Shown here in pieces: positions 1 to 6,397 of a stretch of DNA of 17,416 nt. The translations under genes were made by a program, and so were the position numbers. The stretch is from DATFYI01 sp035315125 (lineage in GTDB: Bacteria > Chloroflexota > Anaerolineae > Anaerolineales > Anaerolineaceae). Every line of letters starts with the position of its first letter. Positions within the stretch are counted from its first letter, which is position 1. The notes beneath the pieces are model-generated. The model searched no databases and was not told the origin of the DNA. It worked only from the letters and a program-made list of their open reading frames with translations. The DNA lies in the NCBI GenBank assembly GCA_035315125.1, contig DATFYI010000252.1, positions 1 through 17,416 on the forward strand, in the 5' to 3' direction.

Positions 1-816
1 GGGCTGTTCCAATCGAAGACTGCTGAGTTAGTCGATTATATAAACAACCATCCGAACCTGAGCGTGGACGTGGGTCAGGTTATGTTTGGAGATACGACCT
101 CTATGACCGGTGATGGCCCGCTTGGTTATTTGCTGTATCAGGCAACTGGCCGGAAGTGGGTCAATGTGGATGTAGAAAATGAAGAGGGTTGCGGAATTGT
201 GCCCATCGAGTACAAGTATAAAAGTTATATTCATGCTACACAGTGGGCTATTGGACTTGAATGGTTCCTGATGATGCAGGACCCGTGGCGGATTGCTCTT
301 ACGACTGATCACCCGAATGGAGCATCTTTCATGTCTTATCCACGCATTATCCGGCTGCTGATGGATCGCGAATATCGTAAAGAGATGATCCAAAAAGCCA
401 ATCAAAAAGCACTGGCAAAGACCACATTACCGGATTTGGATAGGGAATATTCCCTATATGAGATTGCCATCATCACGCGAGCGGCCCCAGCCCGACTGCT
501 GGGATTGCAGAACAAAGGTCAACTTGGTGTTGGAGCTGATGCAGACATCACGATTTATGATAAGAACAGTGATTGGGAGAAAATGTTTGCTGTGCCGCGT
601 TATGTGATCAAAAATGGCTCGGTATTGGTTGAGGATGGTGAGCTACGTGAAAATGTTTTCGGACGGACGTTCTTTGTAAACCCATCTTATAACCCGGATA
701 TTGAAACAACTATCCATGAGTACTTTGACAAGTATTACACCGTCGAGTTCGAAAACTACCCGGTTCAGCTGGACCATTATTTGCCGAATCATGTTGCGGT
801 GGATTGCCGACCCTGA
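1..816 (+). CDS. fhcA: Formyltransferase/hydrolase complex (formylmethanofuran dehydrogenase) subunit A, 3' part
   Basis: The reading frame is open from base 1, so this is the C-terminal 271 residues of a protein whose start lies outside the window. FwdA/FhcA is an amidohydrolase-fold subunit with a binuclear metal site that interconverts a formylated furan cofactor and formate. The TTDHPNG motif (visible residues 101-107, Asp codon at 307-309) matches the family segment carrying the catalytic and metal-binding Asp. The following SYPRII stretch and the late GADADITIYD segment, typical of amidohydrolase C-terminal beta domains, also fit. The N-terminal His-X-His and carboxylysine regions are not in view. 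fhcD, fhcC and mch follow, which fixes the pathway. Archaeal-type fwdA and bacterial fhcA cannot be told apart from this fragment. The family call is secure. Confidence 0.93.
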   Translation, partial: GLFQSKTAELVDYINNHPNLSVDVGQVMFGDTTSMTGDGPLGYLLYQATGRKWVNVDVENEEGCGIVPIEYKYKSYIHATQWAIGLEWFLMMQDPWRIALTTDHPNGASFMSYPRIIRLLMDREYRKEMIQKANQKALAKTTLPDLDREYSLYEIAIITRAAPARLLGLQNKGQLGVGADADITIYDKNSDWEKMFAVPRYVIKNGSVLVEDGELRENVFGRTFFVNPSYNPDIETTIHEYFDKYYTVEFENYPVQLDHYLPNHVAVDCRP

Positions 817-821
817 TTAAA

Positions 822-835
822 CCCTTTTGAAAGGG
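822..835 (+). other. Small intercistronic stem-loop between fhcA and fhcD
   Basis: CCCTT (822-826) and AAGGG (831-835) can pair around a TTGA tetraloop, 5 nt after the fhcA stop. No T-run follows, and fhcD continues on the same strand, so this does not look like a full terminator. It might stabilise or mark a processing point in the mRNA. The stem is short enough to be chance. Confidence 0.25.
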
Positions 836-885
836 GCCAGCCAGGCGAATTGACACAGATTTCATGCATCAGTCAGGATAGAGAT

Positions 886-1785
886 ATGACACTCAAAATC
901 AATGACGTGGAAATTGAAGACACTTATGCAGAAGCCTTTAATATGTGGGGGACACGGCTGATTATCACCGGTAAAAACCCCAAATGGGCCATGCAAGCGG
1001 CGGTAACAATGACCGGCTTCGCTACTTCGGTGATTGGCTGTAGATGCGAGGCTGGTATTGAAGGGGAGACGCAAGACACTCCGGATGGTCGTCCAGGGGT
1101 CAGCGTTTTGTTTTTTACCATGACAAAGGATGACTTGCCCAAACGTTTAATCGAACGCATTGGCCAGTGTGTGATGACTTGCCCAACTACGGCGTGTTAT
1201 AACGGGCTTCAAGCATCTGATAAGCTTAAAATTGGTGGACAACTGCGTTATTTTGGCGATGGTTATCAAGGCAGCAAATTGATTGATGGTCGACGTTATT
1301 GGCGAGTGCCGGTCATGGAAGGGGAGTTTCTGATTGAAGATAAGTTTGGTATGCAAAGCTCGGTAGGCGGGGGCAATTTCCTGATCCTGGGCGAGAACCC
1401 GGACGTGACTCTTGAAGCAACCGAGCGAGCAGTCGAGGCGATGAAGCAGGTGCGAGGGGCGATTTTGCCATTTCCGGGTGGCATGGTCAGGAGTGGCAGT
1501 AAAACGACTTCACGATACAAATTTTTACATGCTTCGACCAATGATGCATATTGCCCAACTGTACGCGGTATTGTTAAAACTGCCTTGCCTGATGGAGTAA
1601 ATTCTGTGCTTGAAATCGTAATCGATGGCCTAGACGAAAGTTCTGTGGCGGAATCTACCAGAGTGGGGGTGCTGGCTGCCTGTATCCCAGGCATCAGACT
1701 GATTACTTCTGGTAATTATGGGGGGAGCTTGGGACAGTATAAGTTCCATTTACACCAGATTCTTGGAGAGGGGACGCCTAAATGA
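886..1785 (+). CDS. fhcD: Formylmethanofuran:tetrahydromethanopterin N-formyltransferase (subunit D)
   Basis: Ftr/FhcD transfers the formyl group between the furan cofactor and N5 of H4MPT in the cytoplasm. From ATG 886 the protein is 299 residues, close to the usual size of about 300. Family stretches include INDVEIEDTYAEAFNMWGTR at the N terminus, the RYFGDGYQGSK and PVMEGEFLIEDKFG blocks, and FPGGMVRSGSK followed by STNDAYCP. A TTG at 850 in the same frame would add 12 residues. I prefer 886 because AGGA (875-878) lies 7 nt upstream and family members begin right at the (I/L)x(I/V)NxVEIEDT block. The stop overlaps the fhcC start by 4 nt (ATGA), suggesting translational coupling. In bacteria this protein is part of the FhcABCD complex; the A-D-C order here fits that. 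Confidence 0.95.
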   Translation: MTLKINDVEIEDTYAEAFNMWGTRLIITGKNPKWAMQAAVTMTGFATSVIGCRCEAGIEGETQDTPDGRPGVSVLFFTMTKDDLPKRLIERIGQCVMTCPTTACYNGLQASDKLKIGGQLRYFGDGYQGSKLIDGRRYWRVPVMEGEFLIEDKFGMQSSVGGGNFLILGENPDVTLEATERAVEAMKQVRGAILPFPGGMVRSGSKTTSRYKFLHASTNDAYCPTVRGIVKTALPDGVNSVLEIVIDGLDESSVAESTRVGVLAACIPGIRLITSGNYGGSLGQYKFHLHQILGEGTPK

Positions 1786-2591
1786 CCACTCTGAAAATAA
1801 AAACCCAATCAAATTATCCATTAGAAGCGGAAGTTATTACTCCAGATAACTTCATTGGTAAGACTGAGTCTGAAATTTCTGAGATGCCAATCCTATTAGG
1901 GAATCAAACGCTAAAATTAGGGGATCTTTTTTCAGTAGAAGGTGATGGGTCCAGCGAGATAACCCTGGAAGGTGATCTCTCAAGAGTAAAACACATCGGC
2001 ACAGGGATGACTCGGGGGAAAATCGTAGTTCATGGAAATGCAGGGATGCATCTCGGTGCGGCAATGCTTGGCGGTGAGATTGTGGTTGAGGGCAATGCCG
2101 GCGATTGGGCCGGATCTGAGATGCAAGGCGGCAAGATACATATTCATGGGAACGCCGGTCATGGCTTGGGCGGCGCCTATCGTGGCAGCCGGCATGGCAT
2201 GAACCGTGGATTGATCATTGTCGAAGGAAATACCGGCAATGAGACTGGAGCATTAATGCGCCGGGGCCTGATCGTTGTGTATGGCAACGTAGCCGATTTT
2301 GCCGGAGCGTTTATGCTGGCCGGTACCGTGATTATATTTGGCCAGATGGGTGCCCGCGCTGGCGCAGGTATGAAATATGGCTCGATCATTGCCTTCCACC
2401 AGCCGGAATTATTACCGACATTCCACTATGACTGTGTTTACAGCCCTATTTTTCTCAAACTGATCTTGCAAGCCTTAAAGGCCCAGGCAGTCGTTATTGA
2501 TCAGAATTGGATAACCGGTAAATACCGGCGGTATAGCGGGGATGAGAATACATTGGGAAAAGGAGAAATCTTGGTATATGATCAGCATTAA
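1782..2591 (+). CDS. fhcC: Formyltransferase/hydrolase complex (formylmethanofuran dehydrogenase) subunit C
   Basis: This 269-residue protein is FwdC/FhcC, a structural subunit with a right-handed beta-helix related to the C-terminal domain of glutamate synthase. Residues about 72-204 show the tandem glycine-rich repeats of that fold (GNAGMHLG, GNAGDWAG, GNAGHGLG, GNTGNETG, GNVADFAG, GQMGARAG), each followed by a hydrophobic strand. It bridges the A and D subunits in the complex. The length matches bacterial FhcC. The ATG overlaps the fhcD stop by 4 nt, and the last 14 nt overlap the start of mch. Confidence 0.94.
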   Translation: MTTLKIKTQSNYPLEAEVITPDNFIGKTESEISEMPILLGNQTLKLGDLFSVEGDGSSEITLEGDLSRVKHIGTGMTRGKIVVHGNAGMHLGAAMLGGEIVVEGNAGDWAGSEMQGGKIHIHGNAGHGLGGAYRGSRHGMNRGLIIVEGNTGNETGALMRRGLIVVYGNVADFAGAFMLAGTVIIFGQMGARAGAGMKYGSIIAFHQPELLPTFHYDCVYSPIFLKLILQALKAQAVVIDQNWITGKYRRYSGDENTLGKGEILVYDQH

Positions 2592-3543
2592 CCAACGCGC
2601 AGCTGCAATCGCTCACCAGATGGCTGAGGAAAGCGAAGCCCTGGGCCTCATGGTTGTCATTCTTTCTAATGGTTGCACCGTTATCGACGCAGGTGTAAAT
2701 GTATCCGGTAGCCTGGAAGCCGGCCGCTTATTTGCTGAAGCCTGCCTGGGTGGTCTTGGTCAGGTGAGCATGACCCGGCTGAATTTTGAAGACCCGAACC
2801 ACAGTGCCTTCTGGCTGCCGTCAGTCAGTGTCAGCGTTTCCTATCCACATATCGCCTGTATGGCAGGCCAATATGCCGGATGGGCCATCAAGGGTGAAAA
2901 GTTCTTTGCAATGGGGTCCGGGCCGGCTCGCGCTCTCTATGCCGGTGAGGAGATCTTTGCAAAGCTGGATTACAAAGACCAGGCGGATGTGGCTGTTTTA
3001 CTATTGGAAGGCCGCCAACTACCCGGAGAAGATGTAGCCAACAATATTGCCAGCAAATGCGGCGTGTCAGCCAGTTCACTTACGTTGATCATTGCCCCAA
3101 CTGCATCTCTGGTTGGTTCGATGCAAATTGCCGCCCGCGTCGTTGAAACGGGTCTACATAAGCTGTTCGAGCTGGGTTTTGATATCCGTAAGGTGGTCTC
3201 TGGCTATGGAGTTTGCCCGCTGGCAACGATTGCCAAAGATGATTTACGCGCCATCGGTCGCACGAATGATGGCGTTTTGTACGGCAGCCAGGTCTATTAT
3301 ACAGTCAACACCAGCGATGAAGAGCTGGAAAAAATGGTGCCACAGGTACCATCCTCGGCATCAAGGGATTATGGCACTCCTTTTTACGACCTGTTCCAAC
3401 GCTATGGCGGTGATTTTTATAAAATTGATCCACTGCTGTTCAGCCCGGCCCAGGTTATATTCAATAACCTGGCCAGCGGACACTGCTTTACAGCCGGTCA
3501 ATTAAACTCTGAGGTATTATACAAATCCTTGCTGGCAGGCTAA
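2578..3543 (+). CDS. mch: Methenyltetrahydromethanopterin cyclohydrolase
   Basis: Mch interconverts 5-formyl-H4MPT and 5,10-methenyl-H4MPT plus water, the step after FhcD. The protein is 321 residues, normal for the family. Diagnostic segments are SINQRAAAIA (3-12), NGCTVIDAGVN (31-41), the glycine-rich MGSGPARAL (112-120), RVVETGLHKLFELGFD (187-202) and VSGYGVCPLATIAKDD (207-222). Glu190 in RVVETGLHK is likely the conserved acidic active-site residue known from archaeal Mch, by motif comparison only. The frame is open upstream from 2542, but ATG 2578 matches the family N terminus. AGGAG at 2561-2565 is 12 nt upstream, a rather long spacing, and the start lies inside the end of fhcC (14-nt overlap), so coupled translation is likely. 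Confidence 0.95.
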   Translation: MISINQRAAAIAHQMAEESEALGLMVVILSNGCTVIDAGVNVSGSLEAGRLFAEACLGGLGQVSMTRLNFEDPNHSAFWLPSVSVSVSYPHIACMAGQYAGWAIKGEKFFAMGSGPARALYAGEEIFAKLDYKDQADVAVLLLEGRQLPGEDVANNIASKCGVSASSLTLIIAPTASLVGSMQIAARVVETGLHKLFELGFDIRKVVSGYGVCPLATIAKDDLRAIGRTNDGVLYGSQVYYTVNTSDEELEKMVPQVPSSASRDYGTPFYDLFQRYGGDFYKIDPLLFSPAQVIFNNLASGHCFTAGQLNSEVLYKSLLAG

Positions 3544-3546
3544 TCC

Positions 3547-4434
3547 TTGCATCCTAAAATTGGCATATTATCATCCCAGCGAGGATGGCATGTTCTGGCT
3601 CTGGAAGAGGCGCTCAGCAGTCATGGAATGCAACCGTGTTATTTCCCGATCAACCGCCTGGCGGCAAGGATTAACGGTCGTACTCAGGTCGAGGTAAACT
3701 CCGTAGCCCTGGAAGATTGCCAGGCACTGTTGGTCCGTACAATCCCAATCGGCTCGCTCGAGCAAGTTATTTTCCGAATGGATGCACTTCACCGGCTTGA
3801 AAATAGTGGCGTTCGCATCTTCAATTCTCCAACAACGATCGAACGTACGGTTGATAAATATTATACCGATTTTATATTGAGAGACGCAGGGATACTCACA
3901 CCCAGAACAATCGTCACCGAAGATTTTGAGCAGGCCCTGGCCGGTTTTCGGGAAATGGGCGATGTCATTGTCAAGCCCATGTTTGGCTCGGAGGGAAAAG
4001 GGATGCGCAGGGTATCTGATGAAGATACCGCTTACCGTGTTTTTCGTGCCCTTGAGCTAGACCGCTATATCTTTTATCTGCAAGAATATATTCCCCACGG
4101 GCAGGAAGATATCCGCGCATTTGTTGTCGGAGATAGCGTGGTTGCTGCCATGCGACGAATAGGAAATAGCTGGAAGACCAATGTGTCTCAGGGCGCCCAG
4201 GTAGAATCTATTGAGTTAAGCTCTTCCTTAAAGGATCTTAGTATTCAGGCAGCCAGGTTGGTGGGCGCGGATTATGCTGGTGTCGACCTTCTGCCGGCTG
4301 AGGATGGGCGTATTTTTGTTTTGGAAGTTAATAGCATTCCAGGCTGGCGAGGTTTGTGCAAGACCGTTACATTCAATATTGCGGATATTATCGTTGAATA
4401 TATTCTCAAGTCGATAAAAAAAGACGGGGTGTAA
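3547..4434 (+). CDS. RimK-type ATP-grasp ligase, probably for H4MPT or furan-cofactor glutamylation
   Basis: This 295-residue protein is an ATP-grasp ligase of the RimK/MptN type, which join an amino acid, usually glutamate, to a carboxylate via an acyl phosphate. Visible motifs are SPTTIERTVDKYYT (94-107), the nucleotide-binding loop VIVKPMFGSEGKGM (140-153), LQEYIPHGQEDIRAFVVG (178-195) and the metal-binding FVLEVNSIPGW (257-267, Glu260 and Asn262). The start is TTG at 3547, three nt after the mch stop; no in-frame ATG appears before residue 28, which would cut the N-terminal domain. RimK-like ligases are known in H4MPT biosynthesis (MptN), and bacterial methylofuran carries a polyglutamate chain, so either cofactor is a plausible substrate. 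The exact acceptor is an inference. Confidence 0.85.
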   Translation: MHPKIGILSSQRGWHVLALEEALSSHGMQPCYFPINRLAARINGRTQVEVNSVALEDCQALLVRTIPIGSLEQVIFRMDALHRLENSGVRIFNSPTTIERTVDKYYTDFILRDAGILTPRTIVTEDFEQALAGFREMGDVIVKPMFGSEGKGMRRVSDEDTAYRVFRALELDRYIFYLQEYIPHGQEDIRAFVVGDSVVAAMRRIGNSWKTNVSQGAQVESIELSSSLKDLSIQAARLVGADYAGVDLLPAEDGRIFVLEVNSIPGWRGLCKTVTFNIADIIVEYILKSIKKDGV

Positions 4435-4442
4435 CACCGGAC

Positions 4443-5321
4443 ATGGCTAAAAGAATTGCTCAGGCGGCACAGATGGCCTGCTTGTTAGAAGCAAGCGCTC
4501 CTAAGCCGGGAAATGTCAACCGTCTACACGATTTTTCCGATCTTCATTTTGAAGATTTACTGCTCAGCGCGGTGGCAATTGGCCCAGCGATGGAAAATGC
4601 CTTTAAATATAGTGTGGGGCAGATAATTTCTCGTGCTATTCAGGACACTCAACTGTTGGTAAATACCAATACAAACCTCGGTATTGTACTTTTATTAGCC
4701 CCTTTGGTTAAAGCCTGCTCGTTTGGGCCGGGTGGTTATCGAATATCGAAACCCGAGCAGGATAATTTTGCCAACATACGGGAAAAATTGACCGCCACTT
4801 TGGTCGGCTTGACTGTCGAAGATGCCCGGCTGGCTTATGCGGCTATTCGAAGTGTTCACGCCGGGGGTTTAGGAAAAGTTACTCAGGCAGATATCCGCGA
4901 AGAACCTTCGATTACTCTGCTTAAAGCCATGGCTTTAGTGCAAGAAAATGATTCGATTGCAAGTGAGTATGTATCCCGTTACACGATTACCTTTGAAATC
5001 GGTTTCCCGGCTCTTAGAGAGGCATTACGTACTGGTAACGATCTATCTTCCGCCATCGTACAGACATATCTGGAAATTTTATCTCGAGTTCCCGATACAC
5101 TGATTGCCAGAAAGATCGGAAAAGAAAAAGCTATCCAGGTCTCACAATGGGCCAAAGACGTGTTGGAAAAAGGAGGAACGCTGACGCCGGAGGGGTGGAA
5201 AGCAATAGCAGAGTTAGATGGAGAATTAAGAGATGCGAATCATGCCTGCAACCCGGGTACAACGGCTGATTTGACAACGGCGACAGTATTTCTGTATCTC
5301 TATAGTAAACTATTTCGTTAA
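4443..5321 (+). CDS. CitG-like (triphosphoribosyl-dephospho-CoA synthase family) protein of the C1 cluster
   Basis: The 292-residue protein belongs to the CitG/MdcB family. Characteristic parts are EASAPKPGNVNRLHDF (16-31), NTNLGIVLLLAPL (76-88), the HAGGLGKV segment (around 139-146) and the C-terminal ELDGELRDANHACNPGT with following DLTTA. True CitG makes the prosthetic-group precursor of citrate lyase, but no citrate or malonate lyase genes are near. Family members recur in H4MPT/methanofuran clusters of methylotrophs and methanogens, where their role is not settled. A cofactor-biosynthesis role is the best reading. ATG 4443 is 8 nt after the ligase stop, with only a weak GGGG-type ribosome site, suggesting coupled translation. 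Confidence 0.82.
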   Translation: MAKRIAQAAQMACLLEASAPKPGNVNRLHDFSDLHFEDLLLSAVAIGPAMENAFKYSVGQIISRAIQDTQLLVNTNTNLGIVLLLAPLVKACSFGPGGYRISKPEQDNFANIREKLTATLVGLTVEDARLAYAAIRSVHAGGLGKVTQADIREEPSITLLKAMALVQENDSIASEYVSRYTITFEIGFPALREALRTGNDLSSAIVQTYLEILSRVPDTLIARKIGKEKAIQVSQWAKDVLEKGGTLTPEGWKAIAELDGELRDANHACNPGTTADLTTATVFLYLYSKLFR

Positions 5322-5340
5322 TCTTATTTCTGAAGGATGA

Positions 5341-6141
5341 ATGTTTGAGCAGGTGACAGTACCAATGAATCAACCTTACAAGGTATTTAAATTAAAGCAA
5401 TATAAAAATGATCAATGGGAAACATTAGAATCCGGAGTAATCCTTGAGCAAGAAGTAAGTCTTTCGGTAAACGGAGACATTTGGTTGAATTTCATGTGTA
5501 CTCCGGTTGATTTGGAGGCGTTGGCGGTTGGCTTCCTTTTCAACGAAAGACAGGTAAACTCGGTTGACGAGATTGCTTCGGTCAGAGTTTGCCCTGATTT
5601 AACAAATGTAGATGTATGGTTAACTAAATCAATTGAACGACCTAAAACCTGGAGACGAACGTCGGGTTGTGGCGGAGGATTCACCCGTGAAATTGAAGAC
5701 CTCAACGCTCCGATAACAGCTCCAGAGGATGGTGTTCTATTGAATACCAGCGTGGTATCAAAATTGATCGAGCAATTGTTGGGGTCCCAGGATTTATACA
5801 AACGTGTTGGTGGAGTCCATACTTCTGTTTTAAGCGACGGTCAGAATATTATCGTTATGGCGGATGATATTGGACGGCATAATACGCTGGATAAAATTGC
5901 AGGGCACTACTTGCTTGATCACATCCATTTGAACCACAGCATTTTGATCACTACGGGAAGGATCAGTTCGGAAATGTTGCAAAAAGCCAGCCGAATTGGT
6001 TCGTCAGTGCTAATCTCTCGCTCTTCACCAAGTTCACTAGCCGTTGAATATGCTAAACAAAAAGGGATAATATTGATCGGTTATGCCCATGGCAATCAAT
6101 TTATTGCGTATACGTTTCCCGATCGGATTAGTTTATTCTAA
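5341..6141 (+). CDS. fdhD: Formate dehydrogenase accessory sulfurtransferase FdhD
   Basis: FdhD passes sulfur from a cysteine desulfurase to the Mo/W-bis-pterin cofactor of formate dehydrogenases. The 266-residue sequence shows EALAVGFLFNER (59-70), RTSGCGGGFTRE (106-117), GVHTSVLSDG (158-167), MADDIGRHNTLDKI (173-186), TTGRISSEML (204-213) and SRSSPSSLAVEYAKQ (226-240). The loop that reads C-X-X-C in E. coli FdhD has only one Cys here (Cys110); the second position is Gly. ATG 5341 has AAGGA only 3 nt upstream; ATG 5365 (residue 9), with a GCAGGTG-like site, is an equally possible start. It is the last gene of the C1 operon, 19 nt after the CitG-like gene. Confidence 0.93.
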   Translation: MFEQVTVPMNQPYKVFKLKQYKNDQWETLESGVILEQEVSLSVNGDIWLNFMCTPVDLEALAVGFLFNERQVNSVDEIASVRVCPDLTNVDVWLTKSIERPKTWRRTSGCGGGFTREIEDLNAPITAPEDGVLLNTSVVSKLIEQLLGSQDLYKRVGGVHTSVLSDGQNIIVMADDIGRHNTLDKIAGHYLLDHIHLNHSILITTGRISSEMLQKASRIGSSVLISRSSPSSLAVEYAKQKGIILIGYAHGNQFIAYTFPDRISLF

Positions 6142-6154
6142 ATTGCAATTAGCC

Positions 6155-6183
6155 TTTTATCCTCCATCGATGGGAGGATAAAA
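6155..6183. terminator. Perfect 11-bp inverted repeat at convergent gene ends
   Basis: TTTTATCCTCC (6155-6165) and GGAGGATAAAA (6173-6183) are perfect complements around the 7-nt loop ATCGATG. The repeat lies 13 nt after the fdhD stop and covers the last codons and stop of the convergent sulfur-carrier gene. It would form a stem-loop in transcripts from both strands. No T-run follows the stem on either side; the T and A tracts are inside the arms. It may therefore be a transcript-end stabiliser or factor-dependent end rather than a classic intrinsic terminator. Confidence 0.55.
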
Positions 6184-6387
6184 CTGAACGGTATCATGGT
6201 TATTTACGATGGTATTTTGAAGGTCAGCTATAATATCATTCACAACTGAAAATGCGATTTCGCCCGGCGGAATACCAAGCTGTTCAACGACTTTGCAAAG
6301 TGGAACAGGTGCAACTAGCTCAAAATCTAGCCAACTTTGTTTTCGGGGATGGTAGAATGCAAGATGCCCACCGAAATGAATGCGCAC
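6157..6387 (-). CDS. MoaD/ThiS-like sulfur carrier protein paired with AOR1
   Basis: This 76-residue protein has the size and ending of a ubiquitin-fold sulfur carrier: it terminates in FYPPIDGG, and the final Gly-Gly is the thiocarboxylation site in MoaD and ThiS. Other MoaD-like parts are KVVEQLGIPPGEI (about 32-44), VNDIIAD (49-55) and the DTVQFYPP stretch. The start is GTG at 6387, 10 nt after the AOR1 stop, with AAGAAG as a weak ribosome site; no ATG is available in frame. It is almost certainly co-transcribed with AOR1, suggesting a role in making the dithiolene pterin (tungstopterin) of AOR. A ThiS role is less likely, since no thiamine genes are nearby. Confidence 0.85.
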   Translation of the reverse strand: MRIHFGGHLAFYHPRKQSWLDFELVAPVPLCKVVEQLGIPPGEIAFSVVNDIIADLQNTIVNNHDTVQFYPPIDGG

Positions 6388-6397
6388 TTTATTCTTC

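Noticed and set aside
850..885. In-frame extension of fhcD from TTG 850
   Set aside because: ATG 886 has a properly spaced AGGA site and matches the family N terminus; the extension shows no conserved residues.
2542..2577. In-frame extension of mch from 2542
   Set aside because: It would lie wholly inside fhcC, and the conserved Mch N terminus begins at ATG 2578.
4443..5321. Reading the CitG-like gene as citrate lyase cofactor synthesis
   Set aside because: No citrate or malonate lyase subunits, CitX or CitC are nearby, while the gene is embedded in an H4MPT operon.
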